DNA of 64,000 nucleotides from NCBI RefSeq assembly GCF_037975245.1, contig NC_092568.1, positions 30,298,001 to 30,362,000 on the forward strand, given 5' to 3'. The position numbers were made by a program, and so were the translations under genes. Origin of the DNA: Apostichopus japonicus (Eukaryota > Echinodermata > Holothuroidea > Aspidochirotida > Stichopodidae). Under the pieces are notes generated by a model. That model was given only the letters and a program-made list of their open reading frames with translations. It was not told the origin of the DNA and did no database searches. Of the stretch, positions 14,230 to 25,636 are shown piece by piece (positions within the stretch are counted from its first letter, which is position 1; every line of letters starts with the position of its first letter).

Positions 14230-14300
14230 CATTTATATAGCTTTAAATCACCAAAAAGTATCAAAGCCCTTCACAAAAAAAAAGGAGAAATACAGTGAAA
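14230..14300. repeat. Possible 3' fragment of a dispersed retroelement
   Basis: ATTTATATAGCTTTAAATCACC followed by a TCAAAGCCCTTCACAA segment resembles the '-TATAGCGC...AAAGCGCTTCACAA-' tails often seen in animal interspersed repeats, followed by an A-rich tract. Recognition is by pattern only. Confidence 0.3.
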
Positions 14301-14351
14301 ACAAATAATAACCTAATAAAAATAATCCTAAAATACCAACACAAAAAAAGT

Positions 14352-14480
14352 AAAAATCAATAAGAGGTCATAAAAAGTACAATAAGAGATTATAAAAAAT
14401 ACAATAGGAGGATAAAAAATACAATAGGAGGTTATAAAAGTACAATAAGAGCTTATAACAAACAAGAGATTATAAAAAGT
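14352..14480. repeat. A-rich minisatellite, about 25-27 bp period
   Basis: Imperfect units of the form GTACAATAAGAGATTATAAA, five to six copies with small gaps. Confidence 0.8.
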
Positions 14481-15384
14481 AAATATCATAATGTAGAACT
14501 AGGAACAAACAACTAAGTCAGTATGCTAGATATGGACTCTTTCTCTAGAACTGCATAATTAGGTCTATACTCAAGTAGAAAGCTATTCACTGTAGATCAC
14601 AGTCAAGCATATACTGTGTACAAGACTATGGCCATTAATATCTACGTAGATTAATTCTTGATAATAAATTTACCAATTTGTAATTAGTAAACTCACCATG
14701 AAGATTGCAAAGTGAGGAACAGAGTAATATGACATGACATAAGAGCAGTCACTAACTAGCTGTGCTACAGTAAAAAATTACATACTCAGAGAAACACACG
14801 ATGTGATATTAATTTAAAACCACTTCCGAAATTCTGCCATCGGTTTTTGTTCATATGCATAGAAACATGGTAACGGTGAGAGAACCCAGTACTTTAAGCC
14901 AAAAGGTCACGTGAAGTATCACAGGTATGCTGACCCAGATTTATACCAAGGAAAAATTTTGTAGTCTATGATCGTAATCACACATCTCATCATCTGTAAT
15001 AAATGGTTCGTCTGAAAATTCTGAATTGTACAATTCAATGGTTATCATATATAGGTTTCAATCAGTACCTTCGCAATCCCTACCACCTTATTGTAGTGGA
15101 TTATCCTTTAATTAACCTTAGCATGCCGCAGTCTCCCAAGTGGTACTCGTGTGCAACTTTCTGGCCAGAGGCTGTTAGTCTTTCGTTTACTTCCAGGAGA
15201 TATATCTATTTCTTTTTCCTAAAATAGGTCAACATGTGAAGTTAGTTTTAGTATTAAATTGAGAACTGAACTAAACAATTCTTCAAAATTTAAAAATATT
15301 ATTTAAAGTAAAATATATATATTTTTGTGAGAAAATAGAAATGTACAGTACTTCACAGTAACCTTTACCTCTATTTTTTAATGG

Positions 15385-15552
15385 GTCTCTATGTTTTAAT
15401 ATGACTCTATGTTTTAATAGGCCTCTATGTATGTTTTAATAGGTCTCTATGTTTTAATATGTCTCTATGTTTTAGTAGGTCTTGGAGTTTTAATAGGTCT
15501 CTACAGTATGTATGTTTTAATAGGTCTCTATGTTTTAATGGGCCTCTATGTT
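15385..15552. repeat. 18-bp minisatellite GTCTCTATGTTTTAATAG
   Basis: About nine imperfect copies of the 18-bp unit, two of them interrupted by a GTAT insertion. An 18-bp period keeps an open frame, so the hydrophobic 'VLIGLY' repeat peptide encoded on the plus strand is an artefact. Confidence 0.9.
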
Positions 15553-16074
15553 CAGGAGTTTTGTGCCATCAATGTGTATTATGGTTTACTACATCTTGCT
15601 TCAATACCACTTCCATCAAAGCCTGATAAATCCCAAACCAAGAGGAAAAGTTTGTATCTATCTAAAGCAAAGTTTATGTTTAAATGTGCAGTGAGTAATT
15701 ACATTCATCAAAAATCTGAGCAAGTTTGATATACTATAATACAGACTGTTCATCCACGATGATCAATATGCAGATATGTGTTTCAAAGGATTTTCTAGTG
15801 GCTTCCTAATCCTTGGTAAAAATCAAACTAAAACTAAAATAACAATGCATCTATTCATTTACAGAAGGCTAGTCCTTTTCTTAAATAGAAAACTTATAGT
15901 ATGAGGACCAATTTACTATTCAATGTTTGTGTACGCGGGTTATTGGAAGCTCGGAATTTTATCTCAAGCTCATATTATTGTTCTGAACTATCTTTGCACT
16001 TGTGTACAGTAGCAACTCGGATAAGTTATTTCCTGCAGTACCAGGTGCAAAAAAGCATCATGGTATTGGTATAA

Positions 16075-16149
16075 GTGCATTTATAGCATGGTGGTATACG
16101 TGCATTTATAGCATGATGGTATAAGTACATTTATAGCATGATGGTAGAA
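16075..16149. repeat. 25-bp tandem repeat, three copies
   Basis: Units begin GTGCAT, GTGCAT and GTACAT at 16075, 16100 and 16125 and share ATTTATAGCATGATGGTA. A partial unit precedes them. Confidence 0.85.
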
Positions 16150-17583
16150 GGCATGCTATTGGTAGGAACAGTATAAGTACTAAAATAGGTAACGTTTGTG
16201 TGTACACATGTACTTGATATTCATGCCTGGAATTGTATCAGGAGCTCTGAACTGACTTTAAACTTTGGATGCTATTGTTCAACAACTCTACTTAAAAGAA
16301 GTGGTTCCCACAAGTAGAAGACAATAGAAGACAAAAGAAGCAAATCCTTGAGTGGGATTGATTGTTAACACAGGTCTCCAAAATGTTGAACCTGATATCC
16401 GGGAGTACTGAATTTAGTCCTTGCTATTAAACCTAATAGGATTAGACTAAAACTGCTTTTAAGTTGGCAATCTTGATAACACTTATGAGTGTCTAGACGA
16501 CCAAGGTTTAATAAAAAGTTCTCTAGTTTTGTTGCCATGCATCCACAAGTGGGGAAGATAATCAATACAACTTACAATGGCAGGTTTACATACAAATGTT
16601 ACCTTTTCATGTTATTAAATGATCACTTATAGTTGGAAGACAAAAAGACCCAACACAAAAAGTGCAATTTCTCTTGACATCGCTTCCTGGTTGTATCGAT
16701 TGACACAGGGGGAGGGGAGGGGGGGTGTAGTACAGTATGCAAAGTACCCGGGCTTCTGAATGGTTTATAATTAAAAAGCAAGTTTTCATTTGTAGATATA
16801 TTTACTTATACACCAAACTTGTTTTGGTAACAATGTCTCATATTCAACACAAAATTAATGACTTTTGCCTTCCAGCACAACTACTTTGTTAGTGTATTAA
16901 AGGAGAATTGAAGGCATGACATTAAGCCATTTCTTACTTTTTTAAAGCCTATATTTAAATCAACAATTAGGATCATGATTGCGTGCTGCCTTCAATTCCC
17001 CTTTAAGTTGTGACACACTAGAAACCCCAAGCAACTCAAAGACAAACTCTAAGCACCGTAATTCTTATCCACTGATAATACCAATACCATCTCACGACAC
17101 TCCAAGGCAGAGATATACTGTATTGCCATCTCTGAAATCCTTACCCTTCGTTTTGGATCAGAGGCATACTGGTAGAGAGCATGCCATGACTATGTAAATT
17201 AATATACGCCACGTCAAGGCTTTTACAGAGGTCTTGAAAACAAGGCACGCCATACAAATTGGTACATTAATTCACTACATGTCCTAAAATTGAACAGCAA
17301 TCCTCATCTTCACTTGTCTTTTAGATAGTATCTTCTTCGCGCGTGGATCAAAAGGGAAGTCTTTTGAGAGTCTTAAGGGTAAGAGTTGACATTGCAATTA
17401 GATATGAGCAAAGCTAAAATTCATTTCACAATTTGTCTTGTCCTGCCAACAATTTTTCAAGCTATAAATCATGAAGTAGAAGTTTCCTATCAAATCAAGT
17501 CACCACAAACAAAATATTTTTGAGATATTCTGTTACAACAATACAGCAGAAGGACTTGAAATGGCAAAAGACTGGTTGACCAA

Positions 17584-18058
17584 TCCGATACTGCTGAGGA
17601 GTATGGCCATATTTTGCAGTGTATACTACCGTATGTTTACATTGAAGGTACCCAGAATACAGCATACTATCCAATACTGCCGAGGAGTATGGCCATATTT
17701 TGAAGGTACCCAGAATACAGCATACAGTACTATCCAATACTGCCGAGGAGTATTGCCATATTTTGCAGTGTATACTACCGTATGTTTACATTGAAGGTAC
17801 CCAGAATACAGCATACAGTACTATCCAATACTGCCGAGGAGTATGGCAATATTTTGAAGGTACCCAGAATACAGCATACAGTACTATCCAATAGTGCCGA
17901 GGAGTATTGCCATATTTTGCAGTGTATACTACAGTATGTTTACATTGAAGGTACCCAGAATACAGCATACTATCCAATACTGCCGAGGTGTATGGCCATA
18001 TTTTGCAGTGTATACTACTGTGTGCTTACATTGAAGGTACCCAGAATACAGCAGTACT
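17584..18058. repeat. Modular tandem array with two unit lengths
   Basis: Six GGTACCCAGAATACAGC landmarks lie at 17647, 17705, 17796, 17859, 17950 and 18036, giving spacings 58, 91, 63, 91 and 86. They are explained by presence or absence of one 28-bp block (starting GCAGTGTATACTAC) and one 5-bp block (CAGTA). Open frames on both strands here are products of the array. Confidence 0.92.
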
Positions 18059-18360
18059 CAGCTATACAATGGTATATCTTTAATTCTCACAACATCTGTT
18101 AATAACACACCTTCAGTTTTTTCTTCAATCCATGAACCGACTCTGCACTTTCATGTTATACTGTATCAGGCTAATGTATAGTGAAGCAGATGGCAACTGC
18201 TCACCTTACTTTAATTCACACTCAAATGTCATAAAAGGAGTCTATTAGACTTGCAAATGAAAAAAGTGAAAAGTTATACAAGTCAAAACAAAACATGGTT
18301 TGGATGGGTTTGCAACTGCTGGGTAATTCATCTCTGACTACTGATAGAACAAAAATGGCC

Positions 18361-18407
18361 TTGTTGACGTTTCGCTTCGGCTGGTGCCAATTCGTCTTCC
18401 TTGGGCA
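18361..18407 (-). repeat. Related GAAACGTCAAC motif
   Basis: The minus strand reads CCAAGGAAGACGAATTGG, then CAGCCGAAGCGAAACGTCAA. It has the same final GAAACGTC box and position relative to a GGAAGA segment as the motifs at 8183 and 41154, with a different stem. Confidence 0.4.
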
Positions 18408-18932
18408 ATGACTGCACAAGCCATTACCCAAAGTTCGACCTACAGCATGTATTCTACTGTACATTTGAATGAAAATTGCCAAAGATAATAATGCAGCAAG
18501 CAATAAAGTGCCTTTGACCTACACGAAAAAAACAAAACAAAATCTGGATGTTTTTCTGTAGGTCTTGAAGGTTAGTTTCCTCCCCTGAAAAGGCAGTTCA
18601 CTCAATCTTATAGGGCAGGTTCAATTTCAAACGAGGAGGGAATACTTCAATCATGTTTCATTTGTTTTTTCTTTGATAAATTAATTCCTTCTTTTATCTG
18701 GCTTGTGCTTGACTAAACTATTTTGGGGGCAAACCAGAAACATGAGAACCCTGACATTTCATTAGCGTAAACCAAGGTTATAAGCAAAACAAAAGGTCAC
18801 ATGATAGTACTGTACTTCATGGTCAGGTCAGACTTACAGCATACTCATCTAAATTCTTCAAAGGTAACAATTTTTTTGGAACTAAAGCCCTTTTCGTGAA
18901 GACTAGCTTTGCGTGAAGTTAGGTGGACTTAC

Positions 18933-19233
18933 CGTAACGTACGGGGAATCTACCCGTCATCAGGGCCGCTCTACTTGGTGTACACATAGGGAAGGATACA
19001 TGGTGCGTTAGCTTCACCCCTTCCCTGGCTAGCTGGTCTATATGAGGTGTCTTCATTGTATTATTACCGAAACAGCCGATGTCACCTATACCCACGTCGT
19101 CCATAATGATGAACACGATATTAGGCCGCCGACTCTTGGTGTCTTCTTCTTCTGCCAAGGAGGTCTGATAATTTGCTAGATACACCAGTAGGAGGAGTAA
19201 AACCACAGAGAGATGTTGACTACTAGCTGCCAT
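18933..19233 (-). CDS. Arylsulfatase (steroid-sulfatase-like), first coding exon
   Basis: Hydrolyses sulfate esters, probably in the secretory/lysosomal route or extracellularly. The exon encodes 100 residues plus the first base of a Gly codon. Residues 1-25 look like a signal peptide (hydrophobic core [11 protein letters not shown]). [20 protein letters not shown] (from about residue 37) is the sulfatase N-terminal strand with the metal-binding pair Asp45-Asp46. [12 protein letters not shown] (84-95) is the sulfatase signature, with Cys84 the residue expected to become formylglycine and Arg88 in place. The spacing and the [15 protein letters not shown] segment fit the STS/ARSD/ARSE branch best. 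The start was chosen at ATG 19233-19231 because it sits directly before the signal peptide and has A at -3 and G at +4. The frame stays open upstream to 19515, but that extension has no recognisable content. The exon ends in phase 1 at a good donor (G then GTAAGT at 18932-18927). The catalytic class is certain; the substrate is unknown. Confidence 0.93.
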
Positions 19234-19453
19234 TTTGATTAAGCCTTTGGTATGATGATATAAATATTGCACAATTTGTTTTCCAAACAGGGTTTGAAGG
19301 GCACAAGGATGACTGACAGGGGTTGTAGTCAGGATGTCTGGAGGTGTCACCTGGATATCGGACCTTCCATGGATGGAATACTTCAAAAGCGATTTGAGTT
19401 TACTCCGATAGCATACCAAGGAATGTTCACCTGTAACCAGAAGACAAACAAAA

Positions 19454-19463
19454 AATATATATA
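19454..19463 (-). promoter_or_regulatory. Possible TATA-like stretch upstream of the arylsulfatase start
   Basis: The minus strand reads TATATATA about 225 bases upstream of the ATG. TA-rich runs are common in this window and no transcription start is visible, so this is only a candidate. Confidence 0.15.
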
Positions 19464-22400
19464 GGTCTTTATATAAAAGTAGCCAGTTGTGATAACAACA
19501 CAAATAACATGACATCAGTTACTTACAAACAAGGTGACATAAGAACTCGATGAAAAAACCACCCTTAACCTAATACTTGAAATTCCCCAAAACATGCTTG
19601 GTTTACCTATGTTCCATGATCGAAAAGTCTGTGCAAATCGGTGTACAGGTCACTTCTAAATGTTAGATTTGGAAGGAAGAGTTTGGATGTGGTATAGGGG
19701 GCGCCGTGCTCAAACGAGTTAGTCTACACTTAGATAGAAGAGGTAAGGGCATTTAAGTAGACTTTAGACAAGTATAAAATCAGCAGCAGAATAAATAAAA
19801 GAAGAAAATCAAGACCGATGATACCGCACGGCTAATAGTCCAAACCCATCACCGGCTTGAAGCGCAGTTAATATTGCCATGACGATAACAAATAACAATA
19901 CACTCTGCAAACATAAGGCCAAAACCATACTGAAACAAACGCAGTCGCTAAATTTATGGCACGCTTTATGTACCGGCAACAGTATAGACTACTATCTACG
20001 AGTAATAACGTGATTTTATGGGTGTGTACATTAGGACTGCTTTCTGCAGACAAACAATTCATACGCTGGACCAAGAGTGACAGGTATATTGCCAACCGAG
20101 AAACATACCCACAAATGGTTTTACACTATTAAGTAAATATAGAGAACTAGGGCTTTATTAATACTGTACAAAGGGCCTACTGCAGTTTCAAACACTGATG
20201 GTCTGTACTTGCTGCAATCAATAGACTGATTTAACAATAACTTTATCAATCATTCCTTCTCAGGTCAAACTATGTTAAAAGCATGCAACTTCAATACCTA
20301 CTGTACCTTCCAAAAGGTACTCTAATCTGAGCTTTTAAATGTTTGTGCAGAGGCTTCTGCCCACAGGGTCAAAGGAATGAACAGAATAGAGCAAAATGTA
20401 ACATAACAAGGAAGGGTTTCACTCTGGGCAGGAATGAGGCATGCTGAATGCACAATATTATGTAATCTTAAAGGCATTTTTTAGTGGCAGTCTATTGGGT
20501 ATATGCCCATCATTTTTTCATTGCTACTTTCCTCGTTCGGGGATTTTTCATCCTAATGATTCAGAGAAGTGACTTTTTGAACCTCACGCCAACTTAATCT
20601 AATATATTTTGAACAGAAGGATGAGCGATGGTGACATCATTGCGGCACTTCGTTTCGGGGACTGCAGGGACGCTATCATTAGCAAGCTAAAAGTAAAATA
20701 GCTATTTAGATGGAAATTTCCCAGTGAAGTTGCAAGTTAGCGCAATCTTATGGAGAGATAAAACGTTCCAGAATCCCCTAACTAGTTCTTCATCATTATA
20801 TGTTGTTCAGATATTTGTTATTTGAGATATTTTTTGAATCACAGCCGTACCCGAAGTCTATACACATTCATGTGTATTGTATCAAGGCCAAGCTAAGAGT
20901 GAGATCTGATAGAGTCTGACCAATGTGCCGCACTGACGTCACGTCTCAACCTATGTCAGTGTTAGATTCAAGTTTTTTGGCAAGACCGGGCCAACATTTC
21001 AAGCAGTCTATCGCAGAAACTAAAATTCATGACAGGGCAAGGCTTAGGGTGATAGAAAGACAAAAATTGATATGACGGGGAGGACTGGATCCCATTTTTC
21101 CATAACAAATTCCTTTAATAGAATGAATCCCAACCGTTGTAAAATCTTGCTCATTCACGATATGTAAACTCTTGTCAATTTCCCAGAGTTGCATATGCTG
21201 TAGATATAGACTCTGACATAACAAGGCTCTCTTCGGACAACTCTCTAGTCAGAGTAAAATGCCAGTACGGTAACACGTAGTCTAGGAGCCAAACCAACAT
21301 GTGCCATGTATTAAAGTATATTCAGTAGTGTTTACAACACACTATAAACTTTACTGTGATGGTTTAAGTTTTGATCCCTGGTATTATCATTGGGAGCTTT
21401 ATATTCAATTTAGTATGTTATTCATGTTGGCAGTTGTCTCTAAAAAAACTATGACATTCTGACTTTTGAACAACCTGAAACTAACTGTAATTCTACTCAG
21501 CTTTATTTTTGACAGCTTGGGTGGAGACAAATTTTGACACTACCGACTAGCTTCTTGTTGAATGATTGTACAGACCAAATTTGTCATGATTTTGAAGATT
21601 TCAAACTGAAAATAACAAAGTAAATACAGCACCATACAAAGCACCATAAATAATAAACGTATTCCTTGCAAATTTGCAATTCTGGTGATCGTGCCAAAAG
21701 CGATTTGCTGTTTTCTGATTTGAGCTATACATTCATTTGCAATGGTTTCTGTAGCCTTTGAACAATTCACACTTATAGTACTTGGCATAAATTATATAGT
21801 TCACTGCAATCAATCAGTCCAACATTTCGTAATCCTCTTATAAATACAGCTCAACCAAAATGAAACACGGCAAAAGAAGGAAAGCAAAATTGGCTTCCAA
21901 TCACCTAATCAGGTTTCAAATTATCCTTAATCAAGAGTACTAATCTAATTTAATTTGATGTAAATTGACAAGATATTTCCTTTCCACATATATGATCATT
22001 CTTGCCTTAATTAGGCCGCAATTTCACTGGTTAGGGATTTCTATTGCAATTTAAGGATCTGACTCCTTTCATGAGCTCATGTGATTCAGCAAATGACAAG
22101 TATTTAACTTGACACTTGACTGTACTTTACAATATTCACACAAAATTCATAGCCATAGCCTGGGGTAGCTAGGAGCTGTTGTATCACTGTTTCATGCCAT
22201 TGTGGTGCGGAAGTTATAATCAGACTAAAGAGATTTAGCCTACATAACATGGACTTGATGTGAGTACTGTGTGTGTCATGTATTGAGAGAAACATCATCA
22301 TAACAGGTATCCAGCAGTGGTGCTTTTACACTAGACTGCTACACTAGTCACACAGCATAAATATTAGGAGCTCCCAGCATCTATTGCTCTAACAAAACTT

Positions 22401-24680
22401 GCGAAAACCAAAACGAACACACAGTCATCGTGCCTATATATGTGACGAGATGTTTACATAAACAAGGTGCTCTTTTTTGAACAACATTCCTATAATACAT
22501 GCCTAGAATCTTGAGGTTGAACACTACTGACTAGTGAAATCAGAAGAAATGTTAAACATTTTACTAAGACAAACTGAAATAGTGCATACTATCCAGGGGT
22601 TCACATTATGCCAGGCCTTCTTTTATGTAGGAAGTGAAAAATCTCACCGGAGGGGGGGGTGTGGGGGGTAGAGCTGCCGCCATGTCCCCCTTCTTCAACC
22701 TGCTGGCTACCGCCCTGAAATTAGTTACTCCTAATGCTAAGAGAATTCCCAAAGTTATTGGTTGGTGTATTTACAAGTGATTTGCCTTATCTGTCACCAT
22801 TCTACTATCCCACTTTGCCTCTAAACCTGCTAATGCATCATGTCAAAATCACCATAGGACGTTGAGAGAACTGCGGTTACAGGCTACATATGTACAAGCA
22901 TCACAAAGCTTTTTTTGCTTTAGTTCTGCGGCGATTAATATCTCTATTGGTTTGATAATGATTTAGCCTCGCTATAGAGATTTAGCAGCAACTGCCATGC
23001 AGCTTTTCTTGTTGAAGGTACAGTATGCCTAAATTGGTACAGTAACATTTACGTAGCACTTTCGCCCCACAAAGTCCACATTCAGGTACATCGCCCACTT
23101 TCATTCATGTACAGTATAGATTAGATAAATATATTTATATTACAATTTCAATTAAATATATATGTTGAGACTAGTGGAACACTAGTAGTTGTTAATCAGA
23201 TTTTCACACGTTGAGCGATCATCAGACATACAGTAATATATATATACTGTATATTCTTAATAAGATTTTGACTATATACAGTATGAAGGCAGATTGAACA
23301 TATATTTTTCTTTCCAGAGATTATGCATACAAATTTCAATGTAACCATTAACATGTAATATTTACACAGAAAACTTTGCTTTGCTGTGAAATCTACGTAC
23401 CAAAATATGCAGGTATGTGAAGTTTACACACAAAAGTATTGCAGATACAGCTGTTTGGCAACAAACTGCACTGTAGTACATGTATGTATGGGAATTTTTT
23501 TGCCAGAAAGATTCTCACAGGAAAGAATGCCAATCCTGACCTGTTAAATAGATCTAACATGTTGCATATTTAGTCCTACTGGGAGGAGGGGGGTGGGAGG
23601 ATTTGAGATTTCTTTGTCACTGCTTTTTTGATAAATAGCAGCCAGAATTTCATCTCAGTTAATACATTGTACAGTACACAACTTCACTGGTAGCTCTGCG
23701 CTCAGTGCTTTTAGCGTTAAGTGTCATCGACAACAATGCAGATCTATACTTAACATGCATTTCTCACATATATTCTACGGAACAGAAGGTGTGCTCAAGA
23801 TAAGCATTTCAATAGTGGAGAAGACATACAATTGTGTTATGGGAATGAGATTTAGTTGGGTACTGTCCATCTGTGCAACATGCTGCATACCTCCAAGTCT
23901 GGTACCATTTTTGTTTTTCATGTCTCCTTGTTACCCAAGGTTGCAAATCTAGGATTTTCTGAACAATAACAAGGATTATTTTTGGGAGAAATTTTTGAGG
24001 CATGTCTATGATGTCACAAAACAATAGTTTGAAAGGAATCAATGAAAGAAATAAACAGAGATTAGGAACTGGCATTATTAAAAAAAAGGTATGATCAACA
24101 TCTGCTAAGGACGTTTTGGTGAGTGTCTGTACAGCAGGTACAGTACTTAAAATGCTGGATGAACTTGAAATGGCAGTTTCTGGCACTCCAGACCACCCAA
24201 CGTAGTCCATCACAAATAAACAATACTTACAATTATATATGTCGGTGAAAACATAAATCTTCATAAAACGATAATTTTGCCAAGCTGCATGAGTGCAAAG
24301 TGGTAAAACTGTCAAATGATGATAAATACTGTATACAACACAAAGTAAATACAGTGTGTATGCTATTCCACTGGTCTGAAGGTACAGTAAACTTCACAAA
24401 CTGTAACTGTATACCACCTGTGGCGGGGGGGGGGACGGAGCAGGGGAAGGGAGGGATGGAAAGAGGGGCTTCCTTTTTCAAAACAATACTATGGAATAGA
24501 CACAATCAGAAAGGCAGGTGTTCAAGGGGTTCAGATGGGGCACAATCCTTGTCAATATATACAGTAATGCACCACTATATGCTTTGCTGATGTAGGCGTA
24601 TATTATTCCTCTGTAAAGTGAATGGGGCAAGCACTTTGTTTGTGAAACTAATTTGTTTCTTCACGTTTGTCAATTCGTTC

Positions 24681-24718
24681 AGGAAAAAATACCTCCTAGG
24701 ATCGAAATGCCAGGCTCT
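24681..24718 (+). repeat. Related TAGGATCGAAATGCCAGGC motif
   Basis: Contains CTAGGATCGAAATGCCAGGC, a diverged match to CTAGGATCGAAACGTCAGGC of the motif at 8183-8224. The upstream half is degraded. Confidence 0.4.
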
Positions 24719-24890
24719 TGAACTTGAATAAATTCACAGGTTTTTTTTTCTTCCAGAAAGCAAATTTATTCTTATTTGTATATTTCTATTTTGGTTCTTA
24801 GGTTGATAAAAAATTTGTTTAAATCATTATTAGCATGTACATATACTTATAACTTTTATAGTTGAAATGACTATAAATAGCTTTTTTTGT

Positions 24891-24923
24891 TGCACCATCA
24901 ACACCAATGTTGTTGATGGTGCA
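24891..24923. repeat. Perfect 13-bp-arm hairpin
   Basis: TGCACCATCAACA and its exact inverse TGTTGATGGTGCA are separated by 7 bases. Confidence 0.85.
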
Positions 24924-25256
24924 GAACACCATCTGACCACGGAGAATAATTTACGTGGTAAAATTGCGTTGCAGAAATGCTACACAAATGGTTAAATTGA
25001 TAATGAAAACATGTATCAGTTTTAAACATAGTAAAGTAGCAACTCCAATAGACGATTATTTGGGAGGGGGTACTTAACCGTTACAAATTTTCTTTACGCT
25101 ACTGTAGGTAAAGGATCTCAGAGTGCATATAAAGAGGTGAGATAGGTAATGGAGGAATGAATTAAATCCCTAGCATTTTGTCTTGTTTCATGATAAGCTT
25201 TCGCACACTTCACAATTGCAATACAACATTTAAACATTGGATTAAATACCCTACAT

Positions 25257-25636
25257 CAGTGGTTCTCAAACTTTTTTAGGCGACTGCCCCCTTCAACCAT
25301 CTTGAACTGTCCCAATGCCCAATCCCCTACCCCCTACCCTCAACCTACCGTTCATAGTCGGCCACTCAAGCAAGCAATCAGACTGTTCGAAGATATGCAG
25401 TTAGGAATTAAAAAATAGCTTACATTCCCTACAAGCTGATGAATTTTCTCTCAAAAATAGTTATACTGTATTTTGGATTCCCAGACCCCCTGGATGCCTT
25501 ATTGTGCCCTAAATCACTGCAGTGTTGTGTTGTAATCGTCAGGGACCGCCCCCTACTCCCTGTGTACCCTGTAGCACCCCCCTGAGACTTCCCAATGCCC
25601 CCAGGGGGGCGGTAGGGACCACTTTGAGAACCACTG
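25257..25636. mobile_element. hAT-type miniature element
   Basis: A 380-bp element whose ends are CAGTGGTTCTCAAA and its inverse (14 bp perfect). It is flanked by CCCTACAT (25249-25256) and CCCTACAC (25637-25644), an 8-bp target duplication with one substitution. This end sequence is a common one among animal hAT MITEs. It contains C-rich stretches and no gene; the short open frame running out of its right end is not supported. Confidence 0.9.

Larger units (their letters stand above)
2063..18932 (-). other. Long intron of the arylsulfatase gene (16.9 kb)
   Basis: Bounded by a GTAAGT donor at the right end and a CAAAG acceptor at the left end. No further sulfatase exon or other recognisable protein was found on either strand. 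The open frames inside (for example the one over 9000-9491) show no domain and lie in repeats or low-complexity DNA. The intron contains a three-copy dispersed repeat (7318, 7771, 9091), tandem arrays at 8501, 9665, 10915, 13113, 14352, 15385, 16075 and 17584, and stem-loop motifs at 8183 and 18361. Confidence 0.7.

Noticed and set aside
19234-19515. In-frame N-terminal extension of the arylsulfatase exon
   Set aside because: The frame is open, but the residues have no domain and would bury the signal peptide. The ATG at 19233 has a better context and directly precedes the hydrophobic core.
23809-24315. 168-codon minus-strand open frame
   Set aside because: No domain, motif or splice context recognised; the amino-acid pattern looks like translated noncoding DNA.
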